Positions 44,605 through 55,993 of a stretch of DNA of 64,000 nt are shown here, piece after piece (within the stretch, counting starts at the first letter, position 1; every line of letters starts with the position of its first letter). The notes beneath the pieces were generated by a model. It did no database searches. It worked only from the letters and a program-made list of their open reading frames with translations, and had not been told where the DNA came from. Origin of the DNA: Erinaceus europaeus (taxonomy: Eukaryota; Chordata; Mammalia; Eulipotyphla; Erinaceidae); NCBI RefSeq assembly GCF_950295315.1, contig NC_080180.1, positions 65,629,092-65,693,091 on the forward strand. The letters are read 5' to 3'. The position numbers were made by a program, and so were the translations under genes.

Positions 44605-46140
44605 GACTTGAAGTAGTGAAAATACCAAGAAAGACCGCCCCATCAAAGGGAGTAGCACACATGTCTGATATGATGGAGAATGTCCTTTGTGAACCTAAAA
44701 ATAGCACTGCCTGCTGACGTGCAGTTATGCTCAGCACACCTCTGGATTGCTGTGCAGTGGGAGAGAGAGAGACAAGTCAAGTTCGATTCTATGTGGTTTT
44801 GGTAGAACAGAGTGAAGAATAAGACTCCCCCTTGTTGAGATGATTCTAGGCTCTGTTGGGATGGCAGAGTTCTGAGCTTCTATGGAGATCATGCCTTAGT
44901 TCTGGATCTGCTAAGAGGCATTTTCACACCCAGGTGGAAAGGAGTAGCGATCACTGAGTATCACAAAAGCTGAATTTCGGTCAGTGTGAGAAGCACTGTG
45001 TCTAGAAGGCTTTTATTCTTTTAGCTGAGCTTATCTACAGTTTGCATTGCCTGATCTTGTCAGAAACATGTCACATAGAAACCGTATATTCTAGCACATC
45101 AAACTACTGTCATTCAAATTGTTAACTTAGTGCTGAAAGTCAAAGTGTATGCAGAGAGAGGAGAGTTGTAAAGGTTACCCTTGGAGAGGGAGGGTCCAGC
45201 AAAGTTTCTTTGTTCCTGTGTCCTGAGCAGTCTTGCCTTTCTTGAGGGTGGTGCTTATTCACTAAGGTCACAAGAAAGTGCGTCCTGCCCTGGTTGGCCA
45301 CTTATTTCCAGTTTGCCTGAATGGCGCTAATGAATCATCTTTCTGCCTGCTATCGACCTTGTTCCTAGCCATGACTCAAAAATCAGTACTTTTTTTTTTT
45401 TTTACAAGCTATTCAACAGTTTAATTCTCTTCCAGGTTTCTCCCAGTAGTTTAGACTAATATTGAGTGATAATGACTTCCAGAAGAAGAAATTTTCTATT
45501 GTCAGGATGAAAAAGGGTTTAAATGACAGTATTGTTTTGTCTGAATAAAGAACCAAGGCAATAAACCTAGATAGGGAAAGAATATATTCATTAATACATT
45601 GAAATGAGTCACCACATAAGAGAAATAGAAAGGACATTAATTCTTTTATATTTTTCAAATAATTAAGACAGGCGAGAGGGTAACCTACTATTAGTACAAT
45701 ATGAAATATCGAAGGCCTTAAAATACATGCAAATCTCTGAAAGAAAAAAAAAAGATCAGATGTGCTTTTCTTGGCGTAGTTCAGAGAGTCGGGAGGGATA
45801 GGTGAAATCACTTCCCTCCATGTGGACAGCTCTCCTTTGGAGCTGCCTCCCTTGACTTTGTAGGAAGCTTTGGTGCTGTGATGTCTTTCTCTCTCTATTT
45901 TTCTCAGCAATGACAAAAGAACAAAAACAAAAACAGCATAATAGTGTGAAGCATTGCTAATATGTATGCCCTTACATCATGTCTTGATTTTCTACTGGCA
46001 AAGATTAACTTCAAATTGAACACTAGAATGGACCAGTAGCTTTATCAATAAGGCCTGATAACAGTTGTACATTAATAGATCACATCTGAGATGAGTGAGA
46101 ATATCCAGGAAGATATACAATCATGATATTCTGTAATGAA
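44605..46140. other. Unassigned sequence
   Basis: No gene recognised. The 167-codon minus-strand frame at 45413-45916 has no recognisable domain. Its right end overlaps CT-rich sequence resembling a decayed SINE (about 45790-45930). Confidence 0.35.
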
Positions 46141-46144
46141 TTAA

Positions 46145-46475
46145 TGGAGGCCCAGGCAGCAGCTACTTGCTTAAGCACACATGTTAATACACACATGATA
46201 ATATGACAGGGATCTGGGTTTGAGCCCAGGGGTCCACACCCACAGGAAGGAAGCTATGAATCACGGCAATGAATCGCAGATGCAGGTGTCTTTCTCTCAC
46301 TCTCCTTCTCAACTCCCTCCACCAACTCTCTCTGTCTTATGGAACAAAGAAAAAAAAAAAGGTGGGGAAACAGAGTGGAAAAAAAATGGCCCTGGGAAGT
46401 GAAGGAAGGACTTGTTATGCAGGCACCAAGCCCCAGTGATAACCCTGGTGGCAATAAATAAGTAAATAAATAAAC
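46145..46475 (+). mobile_element. SINE, extended subtype
   Basis: CAGGCAGCAGCTACTTGCTT (head), CTGGGTTTGAGCCCAGGGGT (B box), CAGATGCAGGTGTCTTTCTC, then the 3' extension (GCAGGCACCAAGCCCCAGTG, ATAACCCTGGTGGCAATAAA) and an AATAAATAAATAAA tail. Confidence 0.85.
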
Positions 46476-46576
46476 AGTAGGAAGAAGTTAGGTGATAATG
46501 GTATTTTATCATAAAGTTAAAAATTGTAAAATTCTGTAAAGCATTTTACTAGGATATTTTTCTTTATTTGTGGGGG

Positions 46577-47189
46577 TGTCAGGGTCCTCAAAAGGACCCC
46601 ACTTCTCAATCCAACCGAGTCAGCTGACCCACTCTGTTGCACACCAGAGGAGGGGGCTGAAGGGATCAGACCCAGGGTAGCAGAGATGAGTAGGAGCTGG
46701 AGGTCTGTCCCTGCAGATCTCGGTAAGAGACAAAGCCAAGGATCGCCCCAGGACACTATTTGCCTATGAATAACGTGTTTATTTTATGGCAAGCAAGGGG
46801 TTTATAGGTTTGGGTAGGGGGAAGAAGAGGGCAGCTATGGCCCCTAATATGGTCGGGAGAGCGGCAAACAGGTGGAAATGGGGAGGGTCTTTCCAGTAAC
46901 TATTGGGTAATTGGACCAACTGGTTTGAGAACAAGGAAGTGAACTGTTGTGCTAACATAGAGAGGATGTGGGGCCCATGTGGGCAGGGGAGACTGACGGG
47001 GACTAGAGCTGGAAAGCCAAGACCCTCCCTTCTCTACCCCGAGATGGGGGAGAGTGACGGGGACTAAAGCCGGAGAGCCAAGGCCCTCCCTGCTCGACCC
47101 TGAGGTGGGGGAGACTGATGAGGTGTCTGTGCTTTCAAGCACCCATTTTTTCATAGGTGGTCCACACCATGCTCAATCTCAGCCTCACA
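46577..47189 (-). mobile_element. Probable LTR (about 610 bp), minus strand
   Basis: Minus strand starts TGTGAGGCTGAG and ends CCCTGACA. AATAAA lies at the complement of 46788-46793. The U3-like part has two and a partial third copy of a ~61-bp unit (46986-47046, 47047-47106; core ACGGGGACTA, GCCAA, CCCTCCCT). Flanks TGGGGG and ATTCCC do not match, so the left or right limit may be off, or the duplication is lost. Confidence 0.55.
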
Positions 47190-47420
47190 ATTCCCCAGGG
47201 CTGGGGTGACAATGGTTTACAGTCAGCAGTAAAATATAGTAGTTTGTACATGTATAACATTTCCCGGTTTTCCACAGAACAGTTCAACCCCCCTCTAGGT
47301 CCTTCTCTGTCATTGAGCTCTAGGGCCTGGACCACCCCACCCCCACCCCAGAGCCTTCTGCTTTGGTCTAATACACCAAACCCAGTCAAAGTTCTGCTTA
47401 GTCTCTTCTTATTTTTTAGC
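47190..47420 (-). mobile_element. L1 3' end fragment (same subfamily as 32225)
   Basis: ACAATGGTTTACAGTCAGCA, TAGTTTGTACATGTATAACA, TTTCCCGGTTTTCCACAGAA, CAGTTCAACCCCCCTCTAGG parallel 32225-32385. Confidence 0.6.
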
Positions 47421-47434
47421 TTCCTTTTTTAATA

Positions 47435-47640
47435 TTAGTGATTTAATAATGATAGACAAGATTTGGGGATAAGAGGGGTACAATTCAAACAGTCCACCCT
47501 CACCAGCATGCCATATCCCATCCTCTCCACTGGAAGCTTCCCTGTTCTTTATCCCTCTGGGAGGATGGACCAAAGATCTGTATGCGGTTCAGAAGGTGGG
47601 AGGCCTGGCTTCTGTAATTACTTTCCACTGAACTTACCAG
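47435..47640 (-). mobile_element. L1 3' UTR, old copy of young-type family
   Basis: GGGGATAAGAGGGGTACAAT, CATATCCCATCCTCTCCACT, TTATCCCTCTGGGAGGATGG, GGCCTGGCTTCTGTAATTAC. Diverged and truncated at about 47640. Confidence 0.8.
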
Positions 47641-47644
47641 GATA

Positions 47645-48305
47645 TTTTTATGACTGGGTCTTTGCGCCTTCAAAGTCACTTTGTCAGTGGTCAATTTTAT
47701 TTCTTTTTCAAATAAAATTTATTTTATTAAATAAGGAGAAGTATATTTATTACCATGTTGCTTTTTGATATGTTTGGACATAACATTTAACAACATCATT
47801 GAAAGATCTCTAAATCTGGTTGATACCCTGTAGTATTTATAAAGCATATTTTACATGAATCTCCTAAAAATTTGTACACAAAACAAAATAGATATGCTAC
47901 TTTATAACTCACTTCCTCTAATGCCATTTACTTCTGGCTAATTATTTATTCTAGGATGAGTAATACAAGGAGATGAAAGCATTGCTATGTTTAAATATGT
48001 GAATTTGAGTATTCTATATTTATTGTCCCCTTCTCTGTTATCTTTTTTTTTGCTCTTAACAGATTTTTCCGTTCAGAGGTTTCTGTGCTTTGTCAATAGT
48101 CAGAGAATAAGAGAGATTAGGTTGTTAAATACTGTCAAGCTTACTGCTTCACTGTTTTATTTTCTTAATACAAAGTACCCCCAAGCACTTCAGAACATCA
48201 GTTTATTTATAATGAAGAAATATTTAACTAGGGGTAAATGATAAAGTAAAACATCACAGTACTACATAAAAAATTACTCAAAATACAGATTTTTTTCTCT
48301 TATTG
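47645..48305. other. Unassigned AT-rich sequence
   Basis: Nothing recognised. Confidence 0.4.
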
Positions 48306-48310
48306 AAATA

Positions 48311-49333
48311 AAGAGGTGGAAGGAGAAATAGGAAGATAAAGGAGGAGGCAAAGGAGAAGGAGGGATAGGAGAAGAGGAGGAAAAGACAAAGGAGAGGAAA
48401 AGGAAGAGGAAGGAGAAGAAAGAGGAGGAAGAAGGGGACAAAGAAGAAGGAGAAAGAGAAAAAATGGATAAGAATAAAGGGAGCAGGAGGAAAAGAGGAA
48501 GAGGCAAAAGGAATGGAGAAGGAAGAGAAGGAGAAGGAGAAGGAAGAGAAGGAGGAGAAGGAGAAGGAGGAGAAGGAGAAGGAGAAAGAGGAGAAGGAGA
48601 AGGAAGAGAAGCAGAAGGAGAAGGAAGAAGAGGAGGAGAAGGAGGAGAAGGAGAAGGAGAAGGAGAAGGAGAAGGAGAAGGAGAAGGAGGAGAAGGATAA
48701 GGAGGAGAAGGAGAAGGAGGAGAAGGAGAAGGAGAAGGAGAAGGTGAAGGAGGAGGAGGAGGAGGAGGAGGAGGAGAAGGAGAAGGAGGAGAAGGAGGAG
48801 GAGGAGGAGAAGGAGGAGAAGGAGAAGGAGGAGAAGGAGAAGGAGAAGGAGAAGGAGGAGGAGAAGGAGGAGGAGGAGGAGGAGAAGGAGGAGAAGGAGA
48901 AGGAGAAAGAGAAGGAGAAGGAGAAGGAGAAGGGGGAGAAGGAGAAGGGGGAGAAGGAGAAGGAAAAGGCGAAGGAGAAGGAGAAGGAGAAGGAGGAGGA
49001 GGAGAAGGAGGAGGAGGAGGAGAAGGAGAAGGAGAAGAAGGAGAAGGAGAAAGAGAAGGAGAAGGAGAAAGAGAAGGAGAAGGAGAAGGGGGAGAAGGAG
49101 AAGGGGGAGAAGGAGAAGGAGAAGGCGAAGGAGAAGGAGAAGGAGAAGGAGGAGGAGGAGAAGGAGGAGAAGGAGGAGGAGAAGGAGAAGGAGGAGGAGG
49201 ATAAGGAGGAGAAGGAGAAGGAGAAGGAGAAGGAAGAGAAGGAGAAGGAATAGGAGAAGGAAGAGAAGGAGGAGGAGAAGGAGAAGGAGAAGGAGAAGGA
49301 GAAGGAGAAGGAGAAGGAGAAGGAGAAGGAGGA
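48311..49333. repeat. 1-kb polypurine tract, (GGAGAA)n
   Basis: About 1,020 bp of purine on the plus strand with only scattered pyrimidines. It is dominated by GGAGAA/GGAGGA, i.e. a polypyrimidine minus strand. Pyrimidine interruptions (GGATAAGG, GGTGAAGG, GGCGAAGG) serve as internal landmarks. A block with AGGGGGAGAAGGAG repeated, followed by GGCGAAGG, occurs at 48931 and again at 49087, a 156-bp (26 x 6) higher-order period. Minus-strand frames of 359-381 codons (Ser/Phe, Pro/Ser, Leu) and a plus-strand Lys/Glu frame are compositional. Confidence 0.97.
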
Positions 49334-49688
49334 GTAGAACACCAACACCACACACAGGACTTGATAACTCTGGATATATGGGATGGAGAACAATGGTATA
49401 TGAGCTACAGGGAACCATACTGCTGAACCCTATGCTTACTCTCACTTACTTAAGGCCTAGAAAGAATTCCCAGACAGTGAGACCTGGAGTGAGAAAGAGG
49501 AAGCCTGGAGTTTGTGAAAACTACGGTTGACTGATCTGAGAGGCAAGGGACTCAAAGAACCTCTGGCTTTTGCAGATGTTTTCCTCTAAGTCATCAGGGA
49601 GGTATTTATGAGTGCATGCATAGAAACAATTTCTTCAGGCCAGAGGAGGAACTTCTCCAAAGATTGAAAAGACCGTTTCCTGGTATTC

Positions 49689-49816
49689 ACATGGTGTACT
49701 CATGACATGGTGTACTCATCACATGCCATACTCATCACATGCCATACTCATCACATGCCATACTCATCACATGGCCTAATCATCACATGGCCTAATCATC
49801 ACATAGTGTACTCCTT
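49689..49816. repeat. 16-bp minisatellite, 8 units
   Basis: Eight consecutive 16-bp units with no spacer. By type: two ACATGGTGTACTCAT(G/C), three ACATGCCATACTCATC, two ACATGGCCTAATCATC and a last diverged ACATAGTGTACTCCTT. Not CRISPR-like. Confidence 0.95.
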
Positions 49817-50024
49817 AGACCTGCCCCAAAACTGAACAAAGGGAAGGAAGTCAGAATTCTATTCAGAGGGAATTTAGTTATGTTGAGTATATGGAGGTAA
49901 GATGGGGGATTCTTTTCTCTTCTCTACTTTCCAAAGTTAAATCATTATCAATTCTAGTCCTATTCTTATTTTAGGATTTGAAATTCCTGAATGTCTTATT
50001 GCTGGTTTTGCAGAATCTTATGGT

Positions 50025-50150
50025 AGACAGGGAAGTGGCTTAGTCATAGAGTGATGGGCCAACATGTACGAGCTTCTGAGTTCATTCCTGCCACCTCACT
50101 TTCTGGAGTGACACTCAGATTATCAATCAGGTAAATAAATCTTAAAAAAA
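50025..50150 (+). mobile_element. SINE, short subtype, old
   Basis: GACAGGGAAGTGGCTTAGTC (A box), GAGCTTCTGAGTTCATTCCT (B box), ATCAGGTAAATAAATCTT. Confidence 0.55.
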
Positions 50151-50154
50151 ATTC

Positions 50155-51000
50155 TATGGGGAAAAATTACTTTTCCAGTCTGCTATCTTTTGCTGAAAGT
50201 TTCAAGTATTGGCACCACGAGAACACAAATCTTGACTAACTTTTCAGAGGAGCTTTATAAATTGGAGTATGTAAGCCAAACTGCATGATGAATAGTTATG
50301 CCTTTGTCAAGATTCATTATAAATATATATAAATATATAAATTATTATTATATATAAATTTATATATATTACAAATATATAAATTAATATATAAATTATT
50401 ATATAAATATATAATTTATTATTTAAATAAAATTTGAATGATGAAAGCAATTCAATTGTTAACAGTGATTCATTTGTTAGAGATAAATGGTAACAATATT
50501 TTTATAAAAATTTAAAGATGGCAATGCATATACAATAAGATTATTGATAAATGAAACATCAACATTACATGTTGTCTTGTCAAATGTGAACTCAAAACAC
50601 CATTCCTTTCTTGGAGTCATATGTCCTCTGCCATTTGAACAAAATGTAGAATTATTAGCTCTTTACTTTACGTGAATAACTGATTACTGACATCTTGTGA
50701 ATCTATTTGTATAAATGTGCAAATGTTGTTTTGAAAAGCAGAAAAAAATTAATGAAGATATTTAATTAAGTCAAAGAGTTCACCTATTGGAAATTTCAAA
50801 GTAATAAATTAGTGACTTATGATTACATGTAAAGACTTTCTTCTTTCTTTTAAAGTGCCTAGAAAAAAAGCAAGCTCATAGTTAAAATATCAGTCTACTA
50901 AAACCTGGAAGATTAGTTTATTATAGCTCTTCAAGTTAATAAGACAGGAGTAGTGAGATAAAAATGAATGACATTTATTTGGTTGGTATTACAAGAGCTT
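50155..51000. other. Unassigned; AT-rich palindromic stretch
   Basis: 50310-50425 is nearly pure A/T with repeated AAATATATAAATTAT-type palindromic motifs. The rest has no recognised element. Confidence 0.5.
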
Positions 51001-51003
51001 CAC

Positions 51004-51019
51004 AAAAGAGGAAAGTTTT
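51004..51019 (+). repeat. Left target-site duplication of SINE
   Basis: AAAAGAGGAAAGTTTT, exact match to 51196-51211. Confidence 0.95.
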
Positions 51020-51195
51020 GTGGTCAGGGAGGTGACACAGTGGATGGGACACTGGACTCTCAAGCATGAGGACCTATGTTCAATCCCTGGCAGCACATGC
51101 ACCAGAGGATTTCTGGTTCTCTCTCTCTCTGTCCTATCATTTCTCATGAATCAATAAATAAAATCTCTAAAAAAAAAAAAAAAAAGAAAGAAAGA
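51020..51195 (+). mobile_element. SINE, short subtype, young
   Basis: GTCAGGGAGGTGACACAGTG (A box), ACTCTCAAGCATGAGGACC, TTCAATCCCTGGCAGCACAT (B box), TTTCTGGTTCTCTCTCTCTC, AATAAATAAAATCTCT and a long A tail. A 16-bp perfect duplication flanks it. It is the reference for the short subtype here, which lacks the CTGCAGG...GTGAAGCAG body. Confidence 0.96.
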
Positions 51196-51211
51196 AAAAG
51201 AGGAAAGTTTT
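51196..51211 (+). repeat. Right target-site duplication of SINE
   Basis: AAAAGAGGAAAGTTTT. Confidence 0.95.
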
Positions 51212-51214
51212 CTT

Positions 51215-52410
51215 ATAACACTCGCTTAAAAATCAAGTACATATGCCCCATAATTTGTTTACTGCCAGTCTCAGGACCTAATTATGAATAAGTCACTGGT
51301 TGTGCTTTGTAGACCAGGGCTTTCTGAAAGCAGTAACTTGGAGGTATTTAGATAAATAAGCATAAAGTATAATAAAATTGTGCATTTATGGACTATTTAG
51401 AGTGAATATCAGCAAACTTTTTATGTAAGTAGGTAGATAGTAAATATTTTAGGCTTTTACCCTCAGATGCTGTCTGTTGTGATCACTCAACCCTGGATTA
51501 TGGCAAGGAAACATCTACAGTTAGTATGCGAATGATTGTGGTTCTGTCCCAGTAAAGCCTTATTTATGGACAAATTGAAAGTTAAATGTGATCAAATGTT
51601 TCATGTTACAAACTACTCTTTTCAGTCACTTCAAAAATGCCAGATATTATGGTTGAGTACCTTGTATATAAACCATCTATTGAAGAAAAAACAGTCTTTC
51701 CACTAGAAACAGTGCTTAAGAGTAGTAGTTGCAAATAGATTTTGTAAAAAAAAAAAAATGTTAGCAGGATAGAGTTTGGGGAGGAGACTGAGTGATGTGA
51801 ATATAACCATCCAGCAAGGAAGTGGAAAAGCAGACAGAGACCCAGCCCAGTTACTCACTTGAGATTGACTGCCGCCTCTCTCTGTGCTGCTCAGTTGTTG
51901 AGGATGAAAAGGTACATTTTGGCTAGTGTTTTCCCTGCATCCCGTAGTAACCAGAAGATATTTCCATTTCTATCACTGTGATTGATACATCACATTGATT
52001 ATCTGTATCCCTTAAGCCTCTGCAATAGCTCTCATAAATGTATGAGACCACGATTTTAAGAGACCAGCAGTGGACCGAGGGTAGCAGTGGACCTGGAAAG
52101 ATTTTCTGATGATGACTTTGAAGTTTTTGAGTATTATGAGAACTCCTTTACGTGTTCGCATTAAAGTTGCTGCAAAAGTGAAAAATGTTCTATTTTTAAC
52201 TCAACAGAGCCAAAAGTAGGAATAAACAGCTGCATGTTTAAGAAAACTTTCAAAGAAATGTCAAGTTACATTTAATAGTTACAGAAATGAACAGGTCAGG
52301 ATCAGAAAGCTAGACAATAGTGAGTTAATCATCCTCAATATTTGTTTATTATCTTAGTATCTGAACACTTATTATTTTTTCAATAGAAAGATATAAATAA
52401 ACTGTGTGGG
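51215..52410. other. Unassigned AT-rich sequence
   Basis: Nothing recognised. Confidence 0.4.
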
Positions 52411-52414
52411 AGCC

Positions 52415-52550
52415 ATCAGGGCTGGTGAGATATCAAAGTAGTTATGTAAAAGCCTTTCATGCTTGAAGCAGCCCAGTTTCAGTCTCAAGCATCACCATAA
52501 ACTAGAGCTGATATGTACAGGGGTCTTTTTCTCTGTTATCTCTTTCATTA

Positions 52551-52553
<3 letters not shown>
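52415..52553 (+). mobile_element. SINE, short subtype, (AT)n tail
   Basis: CAGGGCTGGTGAGATATCAA (A box), GTAAAAGCCTTTCATGC, CCAGTTTCAGTCTCAAGCAT (B box), CATAAACTAGAGCTGATATG. Ends in the (AT)n tract. Confidence 0.75.
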
Positions 52554-52616
<63 letters not shown>

Positions 52617-52617
52617 T
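52554..52617. repeat. (AT)n microsatellite
   Basis: About 30 AT units with one GT; lies between the 3' ends of two convergent SINEs. Confidence 0.97.
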
Positions 52618-52957
52618 TGCCTCCAGGGTTATCACTGGAGCTCAGTGCCTGCACCACGAATCCACTGTTCCTGGAGGCCATGATTTCACATTTTGTTGCC
52701 CTTGTTGTTATGCTTGTTGTAGTTGTTATTATTGTTGTTATAGCTGTTGTTGTTGGATGGAACAGAGAGAAATGGAGAGAGGAGGGGAAGACAGAGAGGG
52801 GGAGAGAAAGAGACAGACACCTGCAGACCTGCTTCACCGCCTGTGAAGCGACTCCCCTGCAGGTGGGGAGCCAGGAGCTTGAACTGGGATCCTTGCACTG
52901 TTCCATGTGCTTTGCGCCACGTGTGCTTAACCCTCTGTACTACCACCCGACCCCTAA
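52618..52957 (-). mobile_element. Full-length SINE, extended subtype
   Basis: Reverse copy with all parts: GCCTCCAGGGTTATCACTGG, CCTGCACCACGAATCCACTG, TTCCTGGAGGCCATG (extension), TTTTGTTGCCCTTG(TTGTTATT), GTTGGATGGAACAGAGAGAA, CACCTGCAGACCTGCTTCAC, CTGCAGGTGGGGAGCCAGGA, GCTTTGCGCCACGTGTGCTT, CTACCACCCGACCCC. Confidence 0.95.
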
Positions 52958-52959
52958 TA

Positions 52960-54015
52960 AAATATTTTTTAAAAAGAAATTACAAAAACAGCACAGGCCA
53001 AAATTATTTTATTAGAACAAATCTCAAAAAGTAGCATAATGAGTTTAGTTTGCTGTTTTCTAAACTATTTAAGCTACCTGTGTCATAGCATAGAAGAAAG
53101 TTTATTGAATAAACAGCAGTACAAATAAGGAAAAGTCTCACCGATGATCTTGAGATACAGAGGAAAGACATAATAATGTAACTCTTCAAAAAATAATGTA
53201 TGCAATAAGTATGTACTTTTTCACCTAAAAAGTCTGTTAAGTTGATCTCATCCCCTGTGAATTAGGTCTGAAATTAGTCAGGGCCAGCCAGTGGAAAGTC
53301 TTGATGAAATATTTGTAGTATGTTGAAAACAACATTTGTGTGTCCTTGAAGATTAAAAAAAATGCATATATATATATATGTATATATATATATATGCATG
53401 AGTTTTGAGGGGAACTTAAAATTAATGTATTTAAAAATAATTACTATTTATTCTTGAAGTGGATTCAGAGGTGATTCAAAACTTGAAGATTTCTGCCTCC
53501 TATTTTCACCCAAGCATTCTGGGAGATTCCTGACTTGAAATTGAGTAAATCTAATTATGTTGTTGTCTCCCAAGCCAATGCGAATCAAAGACAGATTTTT
53601 TTAACCTGAAACTGACATTAGCTATGCTATTTCATGAGAATAAGTTCAAAATACTAAGATCTTAAAATTTTTCTGACTTCCCACATAAGAATGATGTTTG
53701 ATCCAGGCCCAAGTTCACATTAAATGTTATTACTGGTCTCTGTTGAACTCAAATGAAAAGTTAAGCATCTTCATCTTTGCCTTTCCAACTAATATCTGAA
53801 TGACAGAAACCTTATTAATTTTTTCTCATAACCTTCAAAAATTTGTTGCTGTTACTACTTATTTTCTCCAGTTGTCTTTTTCTTATATGTGTACAGAAAG
53901 TTAATCAAAGTAACTTATAGAGAAGTTATTCAATTTTATCAGGGAAAAGTCACAATGAGACCCTTGAAACAAAAAGATGAATATTTATTCATGTGTGAAA
54001 TCTCTGGTTAATGAT
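52960..54015. other. Unassigned AT-rich sequence
   Basis: Only the short (TA)n at 53367-53396 stands out. Confidence 0.4.
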
Positions 54016-54019
54016 TTCA

Positions 54020-54160
54020 TTTTGCTTATTTATGAGGGGCAGAGAGAGAGAGAGAACTGGAGCATCAGTCTCATACCTGCAAAGCTGGGGACCAAACTTG
54101 GAACCTTATGTTTGGGTCACTTCTTTACCCTTTATGCTACTTCTTGGGTCACAAAGTTTC
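54020..54160 (-). mobile_element. SINE fragment
   Basis: Reverse copy: TTATTTATGAGGGGCAGAGA, GAACTGGAGCATCAGTCTCA, AGCTGGGGACCAAACTTGGA, ACCCTTTATGCTACTTCTTG. Confidence 0.6.
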
Positions 54161-54164
54161 CTTT

Positions 54165-55465
54165 ATTTTACCATATCATACTATCAGGAGGGGAGCCTCT
54201 GAATTAGTCCCTCATTGTCTTTTCTTAGAGAGACCAGTTGAAACCAGTTTGAGCTTTATAGAGAACAAAACATAATAGTAGGCCAAGTCCAAATATTCCC
54301 CAGCATTGCAAATAAGTGAGGACCAAAAGGGGATTTAATTGATTTATCCCACAGTGATACTGAGTTGAGTTGCGTACAAGGTTTAGCTATGACTTAATTT
54401 TACAAATGAGAAATATGAGATGGAAAGGGGGTTAAAACTGTTTGAGTGATGAAAGAATTGTGACATGCTGAATTGTGTCAGTTTGTTCAAGGAAATTGTT
54501 CAAGTTAAGGAAAATTAACTCGAACTTTGAATGAAGAAGATTGGGTTAAAGTCTCACAAGTTTACTACTGACTTGACAATCTGTGCTACTAACGGAAATA
54601 TAAATTAAATAAGTAAATTTTATAAGAATATAGTTAATTTTTTTAATTGTGTTCAGGTGGCGTGTAATCATGTTTTAGACTACACGAGATCTTAATTAGT
54701 TTGCATTTGTTCCCCAACTATGTGGCTTTCAATTTTATTTCGTATTTCTTAGTCCCCTGCTATTGCTCTGTAACTCGGTGACTGGGCTAATAAAACAAGC
54801 CTATCAGTAGCAAAGCTGGGAAAGCCATTTAGCAATAGTTTGTTGACGTTTTCCGTTTTCAGTGTAGGTGTATTGGTCTCCAGTGTCCTCATGCCTGAAA
54901 TAAAATGAGTGAAATAGTAGAAGTGAGTTGAGACCATATCTGAGCTGTATTGTGAGAATTAGTCAAATAAAAACCTCTTATCCTTGTGCACTTTTATGAA
55001 AAAAATCTATCACAGTGACTCTTCATATCTGAATAGTTACTTATATCATCCTAAGCATGGTTGCTGAAAATGCTGGTTTATTGAGTTGACTTCAAGATGG
55101 TTATAGTTATAAAATTTTTATTCATTTGAAAAGGAACATTGTGGCTGTATTTGGGACATAGTCTATTTTTCAAATATTTCAGACTTGGAAATATCACTGA
55201 TACTCATCAATCCAAAGCACCATCTACAAAGGCATTGTATGACTTCATAGTTTTTTCATCTCTTAGAGACAATCTGTGTTTGTGTCTATATTATTTTTTC
55301 TAAAATCCACAGAGCACTAAACCATGCATTCATTTATTCATCTTTCTCTACATCCTTCTTTATTCTAGAAATTCTTTCATCACTCAAACAGTTTTAACCC
55401 CCTTTCAACCTCACATTTCTCTACCATAAATAACTTTAATTTTTGATGGATTCTAAATATTTTTA
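54165..55465. other. Unassigned AT-rich sequence
   Basis: Nothing recognised. Confidence 0.4.
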
Positions 55466-55469
55466 TGTT

Positions 55470-55652
55470 TATTTTGGATAAGACAGTGAGAAATTGAAAG
55501 GGAAAGGGGGGATAGTGAAGGGGAAAGAGAGGAGGAACCCTGCAGGCCTGTGAAGTTTCCTGCCTGCAGGTGGGGGTCCCTGAGCTTAGATGCTGTTGCT
55601 GGCTCACTGTAACATCTGTGCTCTACCAGATGTGCCACCACGCGGCCTGAAT
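55470..55652 (-). mobile_element. tRNA-derived SINE
   Basis: TTTATTTTGGATAAGACAGT, GAGAAATTGAAAGGG, CTGCAGGCCTGTGAAGTTTC, CTGCAGGTGGGGGTCCC, CTGTAACATCTGTGCTCTAC, GTGCCACCACGCGGCC. Confidence 0.8.
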
Positions 55653-55924
55653 TCTTTGATGTCTTATATAATATAACACAGAGAACATAAACAAGACTTA
55701 AAATCCACAATGGGTTTTGTATTTTGTGTCTCCTAACAGGTTTGTTTTTGTCTACATTAGTTAAAATGCCCTTGCACAAATTATCTCTGATGAACCAGCA
55801 GATGTATCAGTAAATCCTTTGAAAAGTTTTCATTTGTTTCTCCTCCCTTCCATATTTTCTTTGTTTCTTTCTTTCTATGATTTTCTTGCTTTATTTTGTC
55901 TTGTTGTTGTTCTCATTGGGGACT

Positions 55925-55957
55925 TCAATAGTCCAGACTGCCTTTTCCAAATGGAAA

Positions 55958-55993
<36 letters not shown>

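Noticed and set aside
45413..45916. 167-codon minus-strand frame
   Set aside because: No recognisable domain, an aromatic-rich AT-driven composition, and overlap with CT-rich SINE-like sequence.
48274..49445. Long frames of 246-381 codons on both strands
   Set aside because: They are translations of a hexamer purine repeat (Ser/Phe, Pro/Ser, Leu, Lys/Glu). Every frame stays open because the repeat contains no stop codon.
49689..49816. Possible CRISPR-like array
   Set aside because: Units are contiguous with no spacers, and the sequence is mammalian; it is a minisatellite.
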